The translations under genes and the position numbers were made by a program. This document shows, piece after piece, positions 58,631 to 64,000 of a DNA stretch of 64,000 bases. The notes beneath the pieces are model-generated. The model made no database searches. It saw nothing but the letters and a program-made list of their open reading frames with translations, and had not been told where the DNA came from. The first letter of the stretch is position 1, and each line of letters begins with the position of its first letter. Origin of the DNA: Daedaleopsis sinensis (taxonomy: Eukaryota > Basidiomycota > Agaricomycetes > Polyporales > Polyporaceae); NCBI GenBank assembly GCA_033807695.1, contig CM066311.1:124001-188000 (forward strand). The letters run 5' to 3'.

Positions 58631-59632
58631 ATGTCACAGGCACTAACTATCAACTATCATCAGACTTGTTCTATGGTCCGCCTGGGTCCACGCTTGAGCA
58701 AAGTTCCAGGCAAGCGTAGCGATGACCTCGCGACACGTTTCCGAGAAAGCGCGCGGACTATGCTGTTTGCGCGAGAAGCGTTGCACCAATGTCTACCTCG
58801 TCCACCAGCACCTCAGATCGATAGACCCCCAGATCCAACATCTGCGCGCATCGTCTGCATCTCCGACACGCACTCTCGCCAAAACGCGATACAAGCACTT
58901 CCCCCTGGTGACGTTCTCATCCACGCAGGAGACCTTACGAAGGTCGGAACTGGACGAGAGGCCAACGAAGCCCTACTCTGGCTGCAGAAAGCACCCCACC
59001 CGCACAAGATCATCATAGCGGGCAACCACGACAGTGTCTTCGCAATTCCCCGCCTCCGCGACAGGATCATCGCCGACTATCCCACCCTGACGTATCTCGA
59101 GGACTCCTCCACGACGCTCGAAATCCGCGGGAGGCTCCTCTCCGTGTACGGGAGTCCACGCACACCCTGGTATACCGACTTGAAGGGCGCCTACGGCAAG
59201 TTCCTCTACCCGGCGAGCGAGGCCGTTTGGGACATCCCGCCGTTCACCGACATCGTCGTCACGCACGGCCCGCCCGCGTACCACCTCGACGCCGAGCACC
59301 TAGGCTGTCTCCCGCTCCTGCACGCCGTGCGCCGCGCACGGCCGCTGCTCCACGTCTTCGGCCACATCCACCGCGGGCACGGCGTGCAGTGCGTGGACTG
59401 GGGCGCGGCGCAGGCCGCGTACGAGCGCGTCTGCGTGGGCAGCTCGCCGTGGCTGCGTGCGCTCGGGCTGCTGCAGCTCGCCGCCGGTGCGCTGTACACG
59501 AAGGTCGCGGGGCGCCCGCATTATCAGAAGGAGGGCGATACGGTGCTCGTCAACGCCTCGTGGCTGGGGGTCGCAAACCGGCGAGGGACAGACGCAATCG
59601 TCGTGGACATACCCCTGCCTGATCGGTGCTGA
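58631..59632 (+). CDS. Calcineurin-like metallophosphoesterase
   Basis: A single exon of 333 residues. The five metallophosphoesterase blocks are in order: ISDTHS (about residue 77), HAGDLT (about 98), AGNHDS (about 132), THGPP (about 210) and GHIHRGHG (about 245). The arrangement matches the MPPED/UPF0046-like group, which hydrolyses phosphodiesters in vitro; the natural substrate is unknown. The first 60 residues are basic and poorly conserved, so translation could also start at the internal ATG near 58673. A hydrophobic stretch near residues 279-296 precedes the last conserved block. Confidence 0.9.
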   Translation: MSQALTINYHQTCSMVRLGPRLSKVPGKRSDDLATRFRESARTMLFAREALHQCLPRPPAPQIDRPPDPTSARIVCISDTHSRQNAIQALPPGDVLIHAGDLTKVGTGREANEALLWLQKAPHPHKIIIAGNHDSVFAIPRLRDRIIADYPTLTYLEDSSTTLEIRGRLLSVYGSPRTPWYTDLKGAYGKFLYPASEAVWDIPPFTDIVVTHGPPAYHLDAEHLGCLPLLHAVRRARPLLHVFGHIHRGHGVQCVDWGAAQAAYERVCVGSSPWLRALGLLQLAAGALYTKVAGRPHYQKEGDTVLVNASWLGVANRRGTDAIVVDIPLPDRC

Positions 59633-60466
59633 TGCACGCGCTGTGGACGGGACGCTTCGCACAGGGTCCGCGGGGGTCCCTCCGAGGCTCCTTGATGGAA
59701 GTGTGGATTATGGACAGACTCGCACTCTGGCCTCCGCCTCTGCTGTCGTATCGCTCTGCACACTGCTGTACACGTACTATGCTTTCTGAATCTGGGGTTC
59801 GAGCATGTACGCCGTTCTGGCACATCGCGCGCGATCTGTGCGATGTGACGAGGAATTGACGTGTACATGTGCGGTAGTGCATGCGGACGCGGGAGAATGG
59901 GCGTGGAGCTCACTCGCCTGAGCTCGACCACAGGGCGACCGTCGACGCTTCTTCTCGACAAATTCTAGTCTTCCTCGCAGCTCGATCGTCGGAGCGCGGA
60001 AGAAGCGTCTGTCGTGGCCTCCGAGGCCTTCTTCCGAGGCTAGCCAAACTTGCAAATGCGTTGATCATCCACGCTTGCGCAGGGCTTGCTTCGTAGCTCA
60101 CACGTTGCGCGAAGGATAAGAGGTGATGACGATAACGAGGTAGATAGATACAGTGGTAGGAGACGACGCTAATGCAAGTGCTACTAATGCAAAGGACACC
60201 GGGTAGGGTATGGGGCGAGAGTCGGTGCCTGGAGGTATCTATGAAGGATCGTGGTGGCAAAGCTATGTACGTGTACGTGGAGGGGGAAAGGTGACGCTCC
60301 CAAATATGGCTACAGAGGGGATATCAGACAAAGCAGCGAACAGAGCAGTCTCGAACGTAGTGGCTACAGAGGTATTAACGACCCAGTTGGTGGATCGCAC
60401 AGGAAGACCGAGGTAAGATAGGCAAGGGAACACTTCACCAAGAAATTTGTCCACGGCTGGGCACGC
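59633..60466. other. Convergent 3' region
   Basis: Between the phosphoesterase (plus) and the HMG-box gene (minus). Short overlapping frames only; no gene seen. Confidence 0.5.
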
Positions 60467-62333
60467 TTAGTACTCTTGTGGCTGGCAGTAGCCGTACTCG
60501 ACAGGCATGTCCATCTCCATCCCGGCGTCCGCGTACATCTCGTACTGCGTCCCGTAGGTTTCCTCGACGTACGCGGCCATGTGGGCCTCCTCGTCCGACA
60601 TGGGCACCATGTGCTGATGCTGATGCTGGTGCTGGTACTGCTGCTGCTGGAAGTGCATCTTCTCCGCGTCCGAGGCGGCCCATGCGTCGAGGTGGACCGG
60701 GTGCTGCGGCTGCGGCGCGCACATCATCGGGTTCTGCTGCGAGGGGTGCATCATCGACATCGCCGGGAGCGACGTATCCGAGTGTGCGGGCGAGCCCGAG
60801 ATCGTGCTCGGCGGGCCGCTCTCGTGCGCCGGCCATCGCGCGTGCGGGTCGACCGGCTCGAACATCCCGGGCGTGGCGGCCGAGTACGAGTCCGGCGTGG
60901 CAGCCGAGTACGAGTCCGTCGCGGTCGACGGGGTGGAGGCGTACTCGAAGCTGTCGAGCGGGCCGATGTTCAGCTGCAGCGGGTGTGCGTGTGCGTGCAC
61001 GTGCGGAGGCGGGACGTCGGGCGGGAGGTACGCCTGCATATGCGGGTCGAACGGCGAGAGCTCGGGCGCGGAGTCCTTGAACGAGTTCGTCCATCCCGGC
61101 TGGAAGATGCTTGCGTCCGTCACCTCGGGCAGCGGCGACCAGTCGGGCTGGAGCTGCCACGCTGCGGGCATCGCCTGTGGGTGCTGGCCGAACGCCTGGT
61201 GGTGCGGGTGCGGGTCGTACCCGTCCCACATACGCTCCGAGGGGATCGGCTGGCAACTGGACGCACGGCGCGCACCGAGCATCGCACGCTGGCGCGCGAT
61301 GTTGCCGACAGGGGAGGCGGGGCGAGAGCTCGTCGCACTCATGGCGTACGCGGGCTGGAACATCCCGTTACCATAGGGCGCTTGCGGCGTGGGGGCGACG
61401 AGGAAGGGGAGCGTGGGCAGCGCGATGGAGTTCGCGGCGTTGTAGAGCGTGGTGGGAGGAGGAACGGAAGACGGCCTGCGCTGGAGGTAGAGCGGCGGGG
61501 CAGATGGATGGGCGAACGGGTTTACGTGGAGCTCGTCCGCGCTCTCCGGGCGGGAGAGCGCGCGTGCCATATCGATCTGGCGCATCGCCTCAGCCAGCTC
61601 ATCGCCCTTCTTGCCCTCGAGCAGGAGCTGCGCGACGACCTCGCACCGTTCCTCGTCCGCGGGGAGCGTCGGGAGCTTGTCCTTGCGCTTCTCGAGGGAT
61701 ACGGGTATGCCCTGCATGGCGGCCTCCGCCGTCTTCTTCTTGTTCTTGTTGTGCACCGGGCGGAAGCGATAGTTGGGCCACTTTTCGCGGTGGGCGATCT
61801 TGGCCTCCTTCGCCTTGTGCTCCCACATCTTCTTCTCCTCGAGCGGGAGAGAACGCCAGCAGTTGCCGATGATTTTCGAGAGTGAGCCGTGATTGGTCTC
61901 GATCGAGCCGGGGACGTGCTTTTGGCGTACGAAGTTGGCACGGAAGAGCATGAAGGCGTTGGGGGGACGGGGGATATAGCCCTGCGAGAGTCGCTTACCA
62001 GGAGGCAGACGTCGACGTGTCGGGGCTGACGCGGGCTCGGTGGGCGGGAATAGTGCGGAGGTGGGCAATGGGGGCGTCGACCCGCCGTTGACGTCGTCGT
62101 CGGCCTCCACGTATGTTCCAGGCGTCACGTTTGGGGCGAAGGTGAGTGCTCGTGGCGAGGCCGAGTTGATGCCATAGTTTCCGGGCTTGACCTGGGTGAG
62201 GCCTGCACGCGATAGGGATCGATTGGTGAGTTTTTGGGAGCTGTAGATAGAGCCAGTGCATGATAGATAACATACCTCCCATAGCGAGCGACGACCTTCT
62301 GCGACGCATGAGGCTGGACCGTGAGGGAGACAT
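60467..62333 (-). CDS. HMG-box transcription factor
   Basis: Two exons, 62333-62276 and 62202-60467; 597 residues. The HMG box (about residues 95-165) reads YIPRPPNAFMLFRANFVRQK and continues through CWRSLPLEEKKMWEHKA to KWPNYRFRP, the sequence-specific (MATA/SOX) type that bends DNA. A Pro-rich and Ala-rich middle, a duplicated DSYSAATP unit and a Gln/His tract (QQQQYQHQHQHQH) follow, typical of activation or repression domains. The long exon lacks its own ATG (it begins with GTG in frame); a 58-nt first exon with a basic start (MSPSRSSLMRRRRSS) joined at the GCAG acceptor 62203-62206 supplies the start in phase. Fungal members control mating, sexual development or hypoxic genes; which one applies here is not known. 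Confidence 0.9.
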
Positions 62334-64000
62334 AACTGCTGCCGTTGACCAAAAGGAGGCAGACAAAAGGGAGGGAGAGCGCGGGGGAGGAGTTATTGTT
62401 CTCGTGTCTGCTTTAAATGATCCTGGGCCTGGAGGTCAGAACCTTTCGTGACGGAGCTCTCAGGACCCGGGAACGGTCCCAGCTAACGAAAACCCCTAGC
62501 CGTATAAGCGCCCACAGAGGCGATGCGCACTAGATGAACGCCTGTGCCACACCGCCTCCCTACTCTCCGTGATGGATGATCCTGGGATGTCTCTGCGGTC
62601 TTTCGTCACCTCCTCGACCTGCGATACCTCCAAAGCTTTGCAGAATATCGCTCTCTGTACTCCAAGGCTCGCCCTCGTAGTCCGTGGACGACACACGGCA
62701 TTATTCGGGGTCCTCGTCCTCATCAAACAGTCATCAGACTTATCCGTGCGTTCCCCTTGTGACCAAATTTGGAAGTCAGTTTGTTCTGACCCTCTCTGGC
62801 CTCCAGAGGTCCGCTGGGGACGACTTCGCGAACGTGGCACGAACCTTCGCTGACATCGAATCCTGGGAACCTCGTAGCCGACCTGCGGCTCTCACCGTCA
62901 GACAGCATCAGTTCAGGGTGCACTGTCGTCGCCGGGAGCTCACTGGACTGTCGGATGCATCGTGAGTTGCTTGAGTTCTACGATGAAAGTAGCTATGTAC
63001 TCATACGCTCTACCCATTGCTAGGCAACTGCGCACAGGACAACTGAGGACATCGTACACATACTTGCGATGTCAGCATGAATGACTGCGAGGCGGGCCCA
63101 ATATTGGCGGGTCTCATTTCCGCCCTCCTCGTGGCATTTCAGTTTGGCGGATGCAGATGCGCCACTCACATGTACCTTATCCGCCTGGCATTCCCCGGAC
63201 CGACACACATGGCGCGGTGGGCACTAGTTGCCTTCTCCCGCGATATGGATATGTAGCGAGGTCGCCACCGAACTCGACTTGCAAGTTGAAGACCATGGCC
63301 TTTGTTCGTCGTCGAAGGTACTTATCCCAAGGTACGCTACGCAATTTTAATTTACGCTCTGACCTCAGAACACGCGATTACGTGTTTTGTAGATTCCTCA
63401 TCTACATCGTGCTACCAGCCGAGCTTTCGAAACTCCAAGGACCCACCTTCACAATATCCCACTCACGATGCACGATAATCGTGCCAGAGGCTCAAATCGC
63501 AAGACGAACTCTTCGTATGGACTTCGGCGATCTCGATCTTGCCCTTGCTATGGATCCTCCATCTCCAATACATACACGTCCGAAAATGGAAACCGTTGTC
63601 GTTCGTCCACCAGAATTCTAGATCTCTATAGACGGCTCCACGGCCACCCTCACGCTGGCGGCTACACTCTCGAACGGACTTTACACGGTTGCCAACGTCA
63701 CGCCTTTTCCGCCCTGGCCCCTCCGCTTAGGGCGTTACGTTGTTCTCGTCCGTCGCTCGCACCCGGCTCCTCGGTTCACTAGACTCTCTTAGTCTACGTA
63801 TACATATCTCTTGTGCTTCTCTCCCGAGATTGTACACCATCACGACACACGTATGCGCTTCGCAGTCCGAGAAAGTCGCATTGGCCGAATAGATTGCAGC
63901 TGAAACGAGTTTCATGCCCGTGGAAAGCACCAACCTTCTTTCTGATGCGCCTGCTAGTCTGCTCCCGTTGCGCGCGCCGCGCCCTGTTCACGACGGGGAA
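62334..64000. other. Upstream region of HMG-box gene, no gene seen
   Basis: Several 60-150 codon frames on both strands, including one at 63295-63621 with a GTACTT donor-like site, but none with recognisable family features. The window ends inside this spacer. Confidence 0.4.

Noticed and set aside
60476..61885. A 469-codon plus-strand open frame
   Set aside because: It is the antisense shadow of the HMG-box gene; the product is Arg/Val-rich with no family features.

Overview
The window is nuclear DNA of a filamentous basidiomycete, most likely an agaricomycete of the polypore type. The evidence is dense, short (about 50-75 nt) GT-AG introns that break almost every gene into many exons, GC-rich coding sequence, and gene families that are typical of wood-decay Agaricomycetes: an atypical alpha-kinase, leucine-rich F-box proteins, DUF1996-WSC proteins, an intron-rich integrase-core protein, a microsomal P450 and an MRP-type ABC transporter remnant. 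Gene models below were built by hand: exons were chosen so that reading phase is kept across every junction and the product matches its family. No database search was run.

Layout, left to right. 1-1446: no gene seen. 1447-5905 (+): long low-complexity protein. 7876-10563 (+): alpha-kinase with two N-terminal cysteine pairs. 11040-14180 (+): a decayed stretch with a broken coiled-coil ORF and the C-terminal half of an ABCC transporter. 14494-16146 (-): integrase-core protein. 17186-19141 (+): F-box protein. 19446-22662 (-): ThrE/PRM10-type membrane protein. 23726-27287 (+): polo-like kinase. 28300-29362 (-): short-chain dehydrogenase. 30439-33239 (-): DUF1996 protein with two WSC domains. 35737-37273 (-): HAD-type phosphatase. 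37779-39039 (-): aldo-keto reductase. 39518-41651 (-): cytochrome P450 with an apparent one-base deletion. 42608-46816 (+): mitochondrial 2-oxoadipate dehydrogenase E1. 47805-50016 (+): second, shorter DUF1996-WSC gene. 50802-52505 (+): second F-box protein. 52916-55122 (-): agaricomycete-type protein of unknown function carrying an AT-hook tail. 56323-57664 (-): myo-inositol oxygenase. 58631-59632 (+): metallophosphoesterase. 60467-62333 (-): HMG-box transcription factor. 62334-64000: no gene seen.

The genes do not form an obvious pathway cluster; the mix of conserved housekeeping genes (polo kinase, 2-oxoadipate dehydrogenase, MIOX, PRM10-like) with fast-evolving accessory families (F-box, P450, alpha-kinase, WSC, integrase core) is what an ordinary agaricomycete chromosome arm looks like. 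The accessory parts show the most change: a 5'- and 3'-truncated ABC transporter pseudogene, two dispersed direct repeats flanking the P450, a WSC paralogue that lost its second WSC domain and differs by one intron, and a protein whose C-terminus has become a multi-AT-hook tail. I did not find a convincing new multi-gene system.
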